A stretch of 64,000 nucleotides of DNA, from positions 620,001 to 684,000 of the forward strand of contig LLEY01000006.1 in the NCBI GenBank assembly GCA_001414485.1, in the 5' to 3' direction. Shown piece after piece: positions 33,501 to 43,951 of this stretch (positions are counted from its first letter, which is position 1; each line of letters begins with the position of its first letter). A program made the translations under genes and the position numbers. Below the pieces are notes generated by a model, which was given only the letters and a program-made list of their open reading frames with translations, ran no database searches and was not told the DNA's origin. This stretch comes from Calycina herbarum (taxonomy: Eukaryota > Ascomycota > Leotiomycetes > Helotiales > Pezizellaceae).

Positions 33501-35741
33501 GAGTGGGTTGCAGAGGAAGAGGATGAATTAGAAGAGCTTCGAACATTCGCGTCTAGTGCGCACTTGAACGCTCTCATCGCTGGTGCGAAACACTGGCAGA
33601 ATCAAGATTCGGCTCCAGAAAGTGACAATGATACCTCTGGGATCGTCAATACACTGGTTAACAGACTCATCGATACATCGAACGGTAAAACTGGTCAGTA
33701 CTATGCTTCGAAAGCTCTTGGACACCTTGTTAGTTCATTGGTCGGTGCTCATGGCTGGGATATTACACGCGGTGAGGCTTGGCTTTCAAGTCTAAACTTG
33801 TTTTCTACAGCGGCAGGCAACATTTTCGGAGCCGCTGCCATCCTGACGGCTCTGGGAAGCAACCTCGCGAGTAGTCAAACTATCAACAAACTCTGCAATC
33901 GCCTGATCAGCGACGTTGCCGGTGCATCTGCCACTTCGGAAAAGTCATATGGGGCTCTTATTCTCTTGAATGCTATCTTGGCAGTCTATGCCGAAGAGGA
34001 AATACCTGTAGCAAAGAATCGCATCATTTTTGCCGTTAAGCAGATTCTATCATGGACGCCAACCCTGGCAACTACGAATCCTTACCTCTCTTCGGAGTCA
34101 TGTAGAGCTTTGCAAGTTCTTTTGCCTGCTATCAAGGATGTATATGGATCCTACTGGGAAACGGCAATTGGATTTTGTTTATCGGTTTGGGAGGTCAACC
34201 CAGATGGCACCCTTTCAGATGAACATATTCCCATGGTAGGAATGAGTCTCAAACTCTACTCTATCCTACGAAAATTAGACGAAGCAAATGACGACCTGGA
34301 AGAAACTCTCATCGAACAAAAGGAAGCCATTTCTTTTGCACTTGTCGAGCTCTTGAAGCTCCGACGACCACGGGAACACCAACCTTTGGAATTCGTCGAT
34401 ACCCTCTTGCTGAGGCTACTACGTGATGTTCCCCATGATCATTTAGAGGGTCTCTCGGAGCTGTATCCTCTACTTGCCTCAGAGAACCGAAATTTGCAGT
34501 CTGCAGCCTATGACCTTCTTCGTAGAGCTCTATCTCAGGCACAACAGCAAATTTCCGTTGACGTCCTTTTAGATAAGAAAGGTAAGTCGATACCCCAGAA
34601 TGGCTCAACATAAACTAACATGAACCAGATGCTCGTCTCCCGGATGAATTGTTATCGTTATTGCTGGATCCACCCTCGATTGACAACTACTCTGACGAAA
34701 TGTTGGAGTCATTTCCTATTCCAATCCGAGGCTATCTACTATCGTGGCAACTCGTCTTCGAATCCTACGACAACGCCTCACTCAAAGTCCGGAATGATTA
34801 CACAAATCTACTGAATTCTGAAAACTACCTAGGACCATTACTAAATCTCATATCTGACCTATTCCAAAAATTTAGCAGCAAAGCTGGAGATTTGAGCAAG
34901 AGCCTTTTCGACCCTTCGACTATTTCAATATACGAATTATGGACGGCGATTGACTCGGAGTCTCCGAAGCGTGATATATGCTGGCTCATTGGTCATCTCT
35001 ATTACACGTGTCTCAAATTCACACCCAGTCTCGCCAGGAACTGGTGGTCGGATTGCAGTTCTCGCCAACTCAAGCTCTCCGTCAATAAGTGGACCGAAAA
35101 GGTGTTCTCTCCCATCTTGATTCAAGAAGTCAAGAACGAGGTTGCAAAGTGGGCTGAGGAACAAGATACTTCTGATGATGAGAAGAAACCTCTTATTATC
35201 AAGGCTTCGCGTCTTTTGCCGGAGATTAATGCGGGTTATGAGATTGATGATATGATGATGCAGATTGTTGTTTCTCTGCCTGTTGATTATCCTCTTCAGG
35301 GTGTTGAGGTGAAAGGTGTTAATCGGGTGGCTGTTAATGAGAAGACGTGGAGAGCATGGCAGGTTATTGCTCAAGGTGTTATGAGACATAATGTAAGTCC
35401 TTTTCTTCTACACTATATTCTCACGCCTTTCCTTTCCCTTTCTCCCTTTTATGTTCGCTAACCCAACCTCTCTATAGACCGTAGTAGATGGCCTCATCCT
35501 CTTCCGCGACAACCTCGCCCTTGCCATGGCAGGCAAAACCGAATGCGCCATCTGCTACTCCATCCTCGCTGCGGACAAGAATTTACCGGATAAAACTTGT
35601 GGGACGTGCAAGAATACTTTCCATGCTTATTGTTTGTATAAGTGGTTTCATAGTAGTAATCAGAGTACGTGTCCGCTTTGTAGGAATACTTTCACTTATG
35701 GGGATAGTGGGAGGGGACGGGAGGGGAGAGGTGGTGGTTAG
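30575..35741 (+). CDS. LTN1: listerin, RING E3 ubiquitin ligase of ribosome quality control
   Basis: Five exons: 30575-30850, 30904-33053, 33104-34581, 34629-35392 and 35478-35741; 1643 aa, close to yeast Ltn1 (about 1560). All introns are 47-85 bp with GT...AG ends and restore the frame. The N-terminus (FGGFGATPPSTLSYV, then VQYYPRLAINNHRRVRE) matches the conserved listerin start. A long HEAT-like helical body follows. The C-terminus has an RWD-like region and ends with a RING-CH type finger: CAICYSIL, CGTCKNTFHAYCLYKWF and CPLCRNTF supply the Zn ligands. Listerin binds 60S subunits that carry a stalled peptidyl-tRNA and ubiquitinates the nascent chain with Rqc2 and Cdc48. Every hallmark is present. 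The gene is divergent from the small gene at 30046. Confidence 0.95.
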
Positions 35742-35900
35742 ATGGTCAATTGACAATTGATTGGTTGGGATAGGTTGTAGGTAGTGAATCTGATGTGCCG
35801 TCGTGAGAAGAATGTGAGAGAAATAAAACGCAAACTCGAAAGTAGAAAGAGAATTTAAAAAAATCCAAAACTTCTGAACGACAAAAGATTATTATTTATT

Positions 35901-36078
35901 TGCTCGGTATCAGATTTGAACTGATGTCTCTTCTTGGTCCTTCACGATGCACCCTACTTGACCTGCACACAAACAGAAGTCGTTCTCATGGGAACGCGCC
36001 AACGCAGCATGAGCGAAATTCGAGAGGGGGGTGCACGTATGTTGAGGAGAAGCGCCTTAACCACTAGGCCAACCAAGC
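35901..36078 (-). ncRNA. split tRNA-like element, copy A
   Basis: Read on the minus strand, the element starts GCTTGGT and ends ACCGAGC plus A, a 7-bp acceptor stem (one G-T pair) with a discriminator base. Then come T8-G9, a D arm GCCTAGTGGTTAAGGC (which also fits a Pol III A box), a G and CTTCT. The 3' half is AGAAG (pairing with CTTCT), AGAC, then a T arm ATCAG-TTCAAAT-CTGAT. Between the anticodon-stem strands lie about 113 nt instead of 7. An oligo-T run (TTTT) lies about 15 nt beyond the 3' end and a longer one further on. It is not an ordinary tRNA, since no anticodon with U33 can be assigned. See the other copies at 37743, 43022 and 53423. Confidence 0.6.
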
Positions 36079-37742
36079 TTTGAGTAGAAGTGTTTTGATT
36101 TGATAGGGACACTGCTTTTCGGAGCTCGTTAGAAGGGATTTGAGGGGAGGGGGAATTGTGGGCCGTGGTATTTCCGGTGTTGAGAGGCGAATGAAGCTTC
36201 TAGGTGAATCTTTATAGTGGTGATTTGAGGACATGAGAAAGGTTCTAGCCAAACTTCTACGTTGTTCCATGTTTTCGGATGTTTCAGCTCCTACTTACTA
36301 CATCGGATTAGACCTATCAATCTGAATGTGAATAGGTGCATGTTAAGTGCTCTTTGCCTGTTTCTCGGCCGATCTGGGAGAATTGAGATGATTAGGCTAC
36401 GTTGTATAAGTTTCTTTTACAAGAGTTCGTTTTCTCGTTTACTCGTTTATAGTATATCTAAAGAATATTAAATAGAAACTGTTATTCGACAGTATTTAGG
36501 ATAATTAAATTACTTAAATATAGTAACCTAAAGTAGTTGTGAAAAGTGAACTTTGATCGTCTTTAGTTTCGTAAGAATAAGTTGTATTTAATTGAATTAC
36601 TCTAAACTTGTTGTAAATCCCTTTTTATTTAATAAGTTTACTAACAACTAGAACTAGAACGCTTATTAGCATAGTAGATAGCCACCTGATAAACAGAAAA
36701 ATTAGCACGAGTTAACGATCCGATTTCCGAATTTATGCGATAAAGCAGAACGTAAAGGTAAATTTAATAGCTAAATCACCTGAGTACTACTAGCTACTGC
36801 TTAGATTTATATTTTAGTTGTATTTTCTAATCCTGTTATATTAAGATATAGGTATTTCCAAAGTTCGCTAATTCCGGGTACTGTTTTTGTCAATCGTTGA
36901 TAGCGAGTACCTTACTAAGAGAGTAGCGAGTTGAAATCACAAGAACAGCGGCGTGCTTAGCTGGAAGTATTATTTGAAAATATCGATATTACTTGGTTTA
37001 CTTACACCTCGCAACTCCTCTTTCTGCCTCTAAAGTTGATACTCAGCTTACTCGTAGATTACTCACGACAATCCTCTCTCAAATCCGATGCTAGGAGTTT
37101 ACTTAGCTTACTCGAAGTTAAATAAATATATGCCTTTTATATAATGATCATTGAATTGCTCATAAGATAAAGGCGATGAAATGCTACAAATCGATTCATC
37201 CTCTACCTTTCTCTACTCTCTAAAAAAAACTCTAGTCATAAAACTGGCTGGCCTCAGTACTCACGTGTTCGGTCGTAATTAAGACTTTTGTTACACTTCG
37301 CGAAAAGTCCAAAAAGTATTAGATTCCTAGTATCAGTTATTTTTCGGTCACGTGGTTATAGTAGTAGTTGCCAGTTGGTCTAGTCTACTGTAACATTAAA
37401 CTTGATTCTGAGGACTTAAATTAATCGAAAGTAGCAAGTGTTAATTATAATAAACTGTTCTTGAGAATTGATCTGAATGTTCAAAGGAGACGGTTACTTT
37501 ACCTAGTTGTACCTGGATAGAGCATCTTACTTTTCTTTGGAGCATATAGAAAAAATAGGTAGATAGGATATCTTATAAGAGCGGATATAAGTGTAAGCTT
37601 AAGGAATATAAAGAAAATAGAACGAGTAAGGCAATAACATTTTGTTCCCTCAACTTTTCAAATACAAGTAAGCTATCAAATAACGAGTTTTGACTAAACA
37701 AGACACGAAAGAACTACGTAAAAAATACAAAAAAGGATACCT
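36079..37742. other. AT-rich, RIP-like gene desert
   Basis: Long A/T-rich, TpA-rich stretch with no open frame beyond chance, stops in all frames, and scattered 'TTACTCG'-type motifs (for example around 36900-36935 and 37040-37110). It looks like repeat DNA decayed by repeat-induced point mutation. Copies A and B of the tRNA-like element bracket it in the same orientation. Confidence 0.55.
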
Positions 37743-37882
37743 TGCTTGGTATCAGATTCGAACTGATGATTTCTTCTTGGTCCTTTCACGACATCCCCCC
37801 TTGACGACTTAACACCATCCAAGACCTTTCCGAAGAGAGACCTTAGCCGCATTTGCGAGATACGCCACTAGGCCAACCGAGC
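37743..37882 (-). ncRNA. split tRNA-like element, copy B (shortest)
   Basis: On the minus strand it begins GCTCGGT and ends ACCAAGC plus A (acceptor stem with one C-A mismatch). It keeps TTGGCCTAGTGG, the start of the D arm/A box, but then diverges, so the D-arm 3' strand is displaced. The 3' half is complete: AGAAG, AAATC, then T arm ATCAG-TTCGAAT-CTGAT. The element is 140 nt long. A T6 run begins about 9 nt after the 3' end, well placed as a Pol III terminator. Flanking sequence to the right shares scattered similarity with the flank of copy A, so a larger unit may have been duplicated. Confidence 0.5.
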
Positions 37883-38518
37883 TTCTGTTACTTTTGAGTT
37901 AATGGGATGTTACTTATTTTAGGTTCTCGAATCAAGGTTGGAAATGTAAGCAAAAGGGTTGCTGCGATTGGCTACACGAATTAGTAGATAGGGAATAGTA
38001 GGTCGAGGTATTTTCATGCATCGAGGTGAATTGAGGATATCAGGAAAGAGCTCACCTTGGAATTTGGTCTTCAGACTTCAGAACATGACGACCGAGTTGA
38101 TGAGGCTCAGCGAGGCTCCACTTACGGCGTCAAGGTCATGACTAATTAGTGGAAGTTTGTTTTTGCAACTAAAAAGTACGCCTCTTACCGGCATTTGCCA
38201 ATCAGAAAACACCATCGAACTTTCCAAGCCCGAGTAACTTGGCAATTCATCATGTGCTCTTAATTACCACTCTTTCCAGAAGGCAGCAACTTTGAGAACC
38301 CTGTGAATAATTCACACAGCCTTGTCGGTGAGGTTGGGAATCGCCAAGATGTCATGGCCCCCATAACGGCTCGAGAGCGGGCAAGTATTCCGGGAAGATC
38401 CTAGATTTGTGATTGACAGATTCCCACTTTTATTCACCAACCTTCTCTACTTGTTCTCTTCCACTAAACGTCTTGGATCTCTTGTGTCGTCTTGTGTCGC
38501 ACAAATGGAACAGTTACA
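37883..38518. other. intergenic, promoter side of the CorA gene
   Basis: Mixed sequence becoming pyrimidine-rich near 38420-38480 (ccaccttctctacttgttctcttcc), as expected just upstream of a fungal start. A short upstream ATG at 38505 opens a frame that overlaps the CorA start (see findings). Confidence 0.5.
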
Positions 38519-41500
38519 ATGGATACGAGAGAGTTGTTGAAAAGGCTAGAGGCTGAGCGAAATGCTTACCTGACTACCCTGCAATTAGTTCACGATGCCC
38601 TCGCGCAATCCGTTCCGGAGGTTCATATCCCAACTCACCACCCGGCACTTGCCCACGCCTTACCAACCGCCACAACCACGACGAGTAGTAGTGTACACAG
38701 TAACGCAACGGACATCTCATCTACCCCACGCTCTCATAAACCTTCCCGTTTGAGTATAAGCAGTAACCTCGACACCAGCGCCTTCAAACTCGACCACAAC
38801 GGTCCCCCAACCTCGTTAATAAAATCATCCTTCATCTCAGGCGATGATGATGAAGCAAGTGACGATGATGAATCTCTCTATGTCCAAGATCTTCTCAAGA
38901 AAACGTCGTTCGAAGACGAGGATTTAAAGGTTCATCTTAGGACTTATGAGTGGGATGAATGGTCTCGCGCCATTTTAAAGAGTCTTTTTACGAGAACTGG
39001 AAGGGTTAAGTATCCTCAATTGTGGGTAGAGGGGAAAGTAGGGGAGGAGGGTGCGCATTATTCCCTTTATCAGGTTTTTGATGTCGGAGTTGATGGGACG
39101 CCTTTGCCGTTGCATAATGCGGGGAAGGTTACGGAAGGGAGGGGGAAGGACGAGGTTGTTTGGAGATTGGTTAAAGTATGTTTTGTTTTGGATTATTTGA
39201 AAAAATATGGGTTCTGGAGTGGTTTCGATGAATATCTGGGACGAAGGGGAGTGTTTTGAGTGTGGCTAATGAGATTGACAGGACATCAACACGAATAGTG
39301 AGAGATTGAGACAGGCAGTAGGGAGAATCACGTAAGTCCAAACTCACTCATTTCCTTTCCTAACTTTTTTCAATGGAATGAAAAGGTTCAAACCGATGAA
39401 TTACGGAGGGAGCTGATCAGAACATAGGATCTTGAGAGAGCCCTCGCCGATTGTTTTCGCCGCTGTTCACCTGACCATGAATGAACTTTTTGATATGGAT
39501 GAGATTTATAAACACCTCGTTAAACAGGGTACTACTACTGTAGGTTCTCTTGTGGTCTTTGTTTCTGTTTTCAATCTTTTGCGTACTAATTGCGAGGAGC
39601 TCGAAAAATCTGGTGGGATTGTTGACTCTCCAGCTATTTGCTTCTTATGCAATTATTCTTATGATTTCCCAAGAAACCTTACCCCCCCCCCCCCCAGTTA
39701 CTCCAAAATTAACCCTCTTTTAATCCCCCATATTTATCACCAACCAAGAACCCAACTAACACCCCTTTTATAGGCTTATATGAAACGCGCATACCACTCT
39801 GACCCACGCAAACAAAAATCCTTCGTTTTCTCATTTGAATTCTACACTCTCATAGGAGACGATTGTCAACCCGTGAGTACCCAGCTTCTCTGAGTAAATT
39901 TCTTCTTTGGGTAAACACCAGAGCTGAAACATACCTCATTCTTAAACTTTCCTTGAGGCTCTTACTCCTTCTACACCTCAAATATTCCCCAAGAAGTAAA
40001 CTGACTCCGAGATCCTGCAGATGACATGGCAACAATCAGACCGCGCTCGTTCCATTCCTGATGGGCATATACCTATTTCACGTTGTAGTTCGATCGTTGC
40101 GCTTGCGCTCGTTGGGGAACCAATTAAGAAGTTGAAGAATAGTGCAAGGAGAGCGAAGACCCAGTTTGGGTTTGTGTATAGTCCGTGGAGCCCGTGGCAT
40201 GTGCTTAATATTGAATGTTACCCGGATTGGAAGAGCAATACGGGAAGTCATGATAGTACGAAACATTATGTTAATGGACCAGAAGCATTTCTGAATACTG
40301 TTCTGGTCGAGTACAAAGATGCCGAAAAGAGATTCGATGAAATCTGTCAGGAAATCGGGACACTAGTTACACCACCTGTAAGTCGCACCCACTTTACTCC
40401 AATCTATTTCTTTAGTAGAAGAAACTAATCTTATATCAAGGCGGATTTTATGTTTAATGGCGACCTCCGAGACAAGCTCCTCTTCGAAGACGCCGCATTT
40501 ACCTACTCCCGACGCTACTTCTGGGCATTTCAAACTCTCGGAACCATGAATCAATCAATCAAAGCAATGATTGACGCATACACCGATACCTTCACAGACT
40601 CTGTCTGGGCAGGTACCCATCACTCGCTCTGGCCTCTCTCTCCCGAATCCTCGGCTCGCGACCAATATTTCAAAAAACGTCTCGCGTCCTTGAAGAAGGA
40701 TTTCGAACACGAAATCCATCGTCTCGAAGCTCTAGTCAAAGAAAACGATCTCCGAAGAAAAGAAATCCGGGATCTGAGAGATAATCTCTTCTCGGGAACC
40801 AGTGTGCTGGAAAGTAGGAAGAGTGTTGAACAGACTGAAATTACTGTCCAACAGGGTCAGAATATTAAATTACTCACTCTGGTTAATATGTTCTTCCTAC
40901 CCTTGACCTTTGTTACAAGTGTTTATGGAATGACGAATATGCCAGTGGATGCTGGGTTCTGGCCTTTTGGGGTGACGTTGGCGACGGTCTGTGTGCCGTT
41001 TTTCTTTTTAATTGGGAGTATGAACACCAGCAGTGGAATGAAATTTTGGAGGGAGAATGTTGGGAAGTTCGGACGCTGGGTTGGGGGCAGGGGGGATGAG
41101 GGGGTGGTGGCGGAGACGGATAGTGATGATGAAGGGGAGGATGGGAAGGGTGGCGCGGAGGCGAGTGGTCATGCATATGGGAATGGCAATGCGAAATCGG
41201 ACGGAGAGGCGAAGAAACCGAAAGGTATTCAACAGTCAGGACGAAGCCTAAGTGCTGCTGAAGGGATTAAACAGAGAACTGGGCAGTTTGTTACCAGTCC
41301 TCCGGTGGAAAATGGTACGACTCAAACAGGCGCTGAGCGAGAGAGAACAATCTCCTTTGGCAACGAGATCGAGAACTCGGAAAATTTCGTGAGACCCGGA
41401 CTGCAGAGAAGGAAAACGGTGGATGAAATACAAGCTGAGATCCGAAAGGGAGAGGCAGGAAAGATTATTTCGAAGAGTGAAGTTCCAGCAACTTCAGTTA

Positions 41501-41598
41501 TTGTAAGGAGTGAAAAGGACAAGGAAAAGGGTAGGGATACCGGGATTTGGGGGAGATTTAGGAGGAAAAAAGGCGTCAGGAGGGTGTCTAATGTGTAA
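38519..41598 (+). CDS. CorA-type Mg2+/divalent cation transporter, long fungal form
   Basis: Six exons: 38519-39175, 39282-39331, 39428-39539, 39774-39872, 40021-40377 and 40441-41598; 810 aa. The N-terminal ~220 residues are a low-complexity Ser/Thr/Asp-rich domain with little predicted structure. The middle exons encode the alpha/beta cytosolic domain (SPIVFAAVHLTMNELFDMDE, KQKSFVFSFEFYTLIGDD). The last exon holds the long stalk helix and the membrane core: LLTLVNMFFLPLTFVTSVYGMTNMP is the CorA signature, with GMT-N in place of the usual GMN, then a second membrane helix. A long charged tail follows. CorA proteins form pentameric Mg2+ channels; relatives with altered loops may carry other metals. 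The start at 38519 is the first in-frame ATG. Confidence 0.88.
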
Positions 41599-43021
41599 TT
41601 ATGATGTATGATTGAAATTGAAAGCATAAAATAAAATATCTTGAATGAATCGGTGGAGCTCTCGTGGTGAGGTTCTGAGGTTTTGGGGGGCTGTCTCGTT
41701 ACAGCGCAACCACCTTGTATATACCAACCGACCACAGCTTAGGGGAGATGTGTGCGCATAATTTGCCGTTTTTCTCTGTTGTAGTAGCTCAGCTACTAAT
41801 ACTCTTATGGTGTTTTGAAAATTGTCGGATTCCAACTTTTCTACCAACACTTTGTGAGTTTAGTAAGACGATTCTTTCAATAACAGTTGGATATGAAAAG
41901 TTATGACCGACTTTTAAATGGATATTCTTCCCTCTAACTTCAACGTTCTTTGACTCTAAAAGAAAAGCATCCCCCTCTCTATCTGATAAATGTCAGCTAA
42001 GCTCTCTATTTAATTATCACTTCCTTGTTCTTCAAATCCCGGTGTCTAAACTTGACTCTTCTCTCAAAGGAAAATCAAAATACCTTCTTATGGGCGCTTT
42101 ATGGCGCATCGCTTGTATTACAAGCACGCACGTGATCAAAAGATTTTTGGTGAAAGTTAATAGATAAATTTATCTAGTACAGATGCGAAGTGCAACAAAA
42201 TTCCAATGTAGTAAGAAAACACGTGACTGTTAATCGTTACCAACAATCTCATAACTCGATTACGAGCTTTTTTTTTTTTAGGGAAAATAAAAGTAGCTAA
42301 ATCAACGGGGTATGAAAGCTTTGAAAATGAATCGTGAGTAGGCTACGAGGATGTAAGCCGCGAGTAAGCCGTGAGGAAGCCAGCAGCATATGTTGAGTAA
42401 GCTAATGAACAATTTTCAAATCTCCTAAATCGATTGTTTTTTTCACCTACTGCCTACTACTTCAGTTCAGTCACTTGGCCACTCTTAATAATTCACACAG
42501 CAGCGCTGGTTGTTATTTGCCGTATACTTGTAGAATGAAAAGAGTTTGCGACAAGGGAGAAGTACTCGAATCAAAACTTCGGACTTATAGGAGGACTCAA
42601 CATATTCAAAATTCACTTTCCACAGACTTCTATATTTAATCAATTTCATCCCAGTGCATTTCAGACAATGGATCTTGATAGATATTTTTCAGATATATAG
42701 TGATCGATGGCATCACCTCTCTCTGATAAGTTCACAGCCTATTCTAATTGTCCCAGATAGGCTAAGAAACAGCGAAACGGCACTTCCAAATCTATGTTCA
42801 GATATAGAGTTCCGATTTTATAAAGTGAATAAGAGCCAAATACTCGAAGACGTACAGTGAATAAGAGACTTAGAACATGTCAATCACCCTGGATAAGATG
42901 TTCTCTTAGTAACTAACCTCTATTCACTCTTAAAATCGGAACAATCCCGGCCCACAACACAATACTCCAATTCCCCAATTTCTTAACCTATAATAATTAA
43001 ACCTCTCTCAAGTTAAATAAC
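41599..43021. other. intergenic, partly AT-rich
   Basis: 3' flank of the CorA gene, then A/T-rich sequence with no supportable gene. Around 42332-42410 there is a degenerate tandem array (gtgagtagg, cgcgagtaagcc, gtgaggaagcc), related in flavour to the array near 63.7 kb. Confidence 0.5.
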
Positions 43022-43380
43022 GCTTGGTTGGCCTAGTGGTTAAGGCGCTTCTCCTTAGCACACAAACATTGATTGGTTGTTAGGTAGTTTTGGATTTCTG
43101 TTTGATTTTCCCGAGTCAGTTAGTTGGAGTTAGTTTAGCGCGCATCACCTCCTAATATTACCAGTTATCTGCCCATATGGCTCTGCACCCCTCACCAGGG
43201 TCTTTGTGGTATGTCGTCGTAAATGGATGTACGACCAGAGACGCCTTTGCTTGCGTTGGTAGGGTTTCTGTGATATAAGGTTGCCCTCTCTTAATCCATC
43301 ACCGGTTGGCAATACTCATTAAGGAGGGATGTTTGTGAAGGACCAAGAAGAGATCATCAGTTCGATTCTGATACCGAGCA
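43022..43380 (+). ncRNA. split tRNA-like element, copy C (best preserved, longest)
   Basis: Starts GCTTGGT (43022-43028) and ends ACCGAGC plus A at 43380, a full 7-bp acceptor stem. In order: TG, D arm GCCTAGTGGTTAAGGC, G, CTTCT, about 293 nt, AGAAG, AGATC, T arm ATCAG-TTCGATT-CTGAT. Spacing on both sides is exactly that of a class I tRNA with a 5-nt variable loop ending in C48. A T7 run at 43388-43394 is ideally placed as a Pol III terminator. The insert shares blocks with copy D: AGCACACAAACATTGA, AGCGCGCATCAC-like, CTTAATCCA and ACCGGTTGGCAAT. No sensible anticodon is visible (CC follows the 5' stem strand rather than a U33). Confidence 0.65.
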
Positions 43381-43951
43381 TCAAGTATTTTTTTAGTATT
43401 GTTTTGCATAGTTTCTAAATGACAGTTTCCTCACTTCAATAGTGCACTCATATTCACCGGTGTTACGGAAAGTCTGTAAAGTTTTCAAATTGTAAATCGG
43501 CACTATCAAACAACAATAAATAGTCGCCTCAAAAGATGGCATCCCATGCTCAAATAAAACCAACACCCGAAATCCAAATCCCAAATTCCAGATCCATCCA
43601 AGTGAAAAAATAATAGTGTTATAAATAGCTTTGAAGAAGAGAAGAAAACGCAACCCATATCCATCTCACAGCCCTTATCCCCTTATCCATCCTCCATATA
43701 TAATGCCAGAGTGCTCAACTCTCAGCGCAGGTATAACATGAAAAACGTATATACCAAAAGACAGAAAAACCCCGGACACAGAGAAAACCAGGGTATATAA
43801 TCCGAACCAACGAAAAAAACAATGTCTCTCGAAAGACAAATGAAAAGATCGGTATATATATGCAAGGAAAATATAACGCATAGTCAGTCCGAAAGCCTAT
43901 CCTCTCATATCATATCGTATCCTATTGTCGCATGTACTAGAAAGTTTACAA
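43381..43951. other. intergenic, 3' flank of the large repeat protein
   Basis: A/T-rich sequence between the tRNA-like copy C and the stop of the 1752-aa gene, with a run of tata/aaaa motifs. No gene seen. Confidence 0.5.
43388..43394 (+). terminator. T7 run after tRNA-like copy C
   Basis: Seven T residues starting 8 nt after the discriminator base of copy C, the position and sequence expected for an RNA polymerase III terminator. Confidence 0.5.

Noticed and set aside
38492..38518. Extended CorA start reading MCRTNG
   Set aside because: This would use TTG as start codon; the ATG at 38519 is the first proper in-frame start.
43022..43380. Calling copy C a functional intron-containing tRNA
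   Set aside because: Nuclear tRNA introns are short and sit after position 37; here no valid anticodon with U33 exists and the insert is ~290 nt, so I call it tRNA-like.
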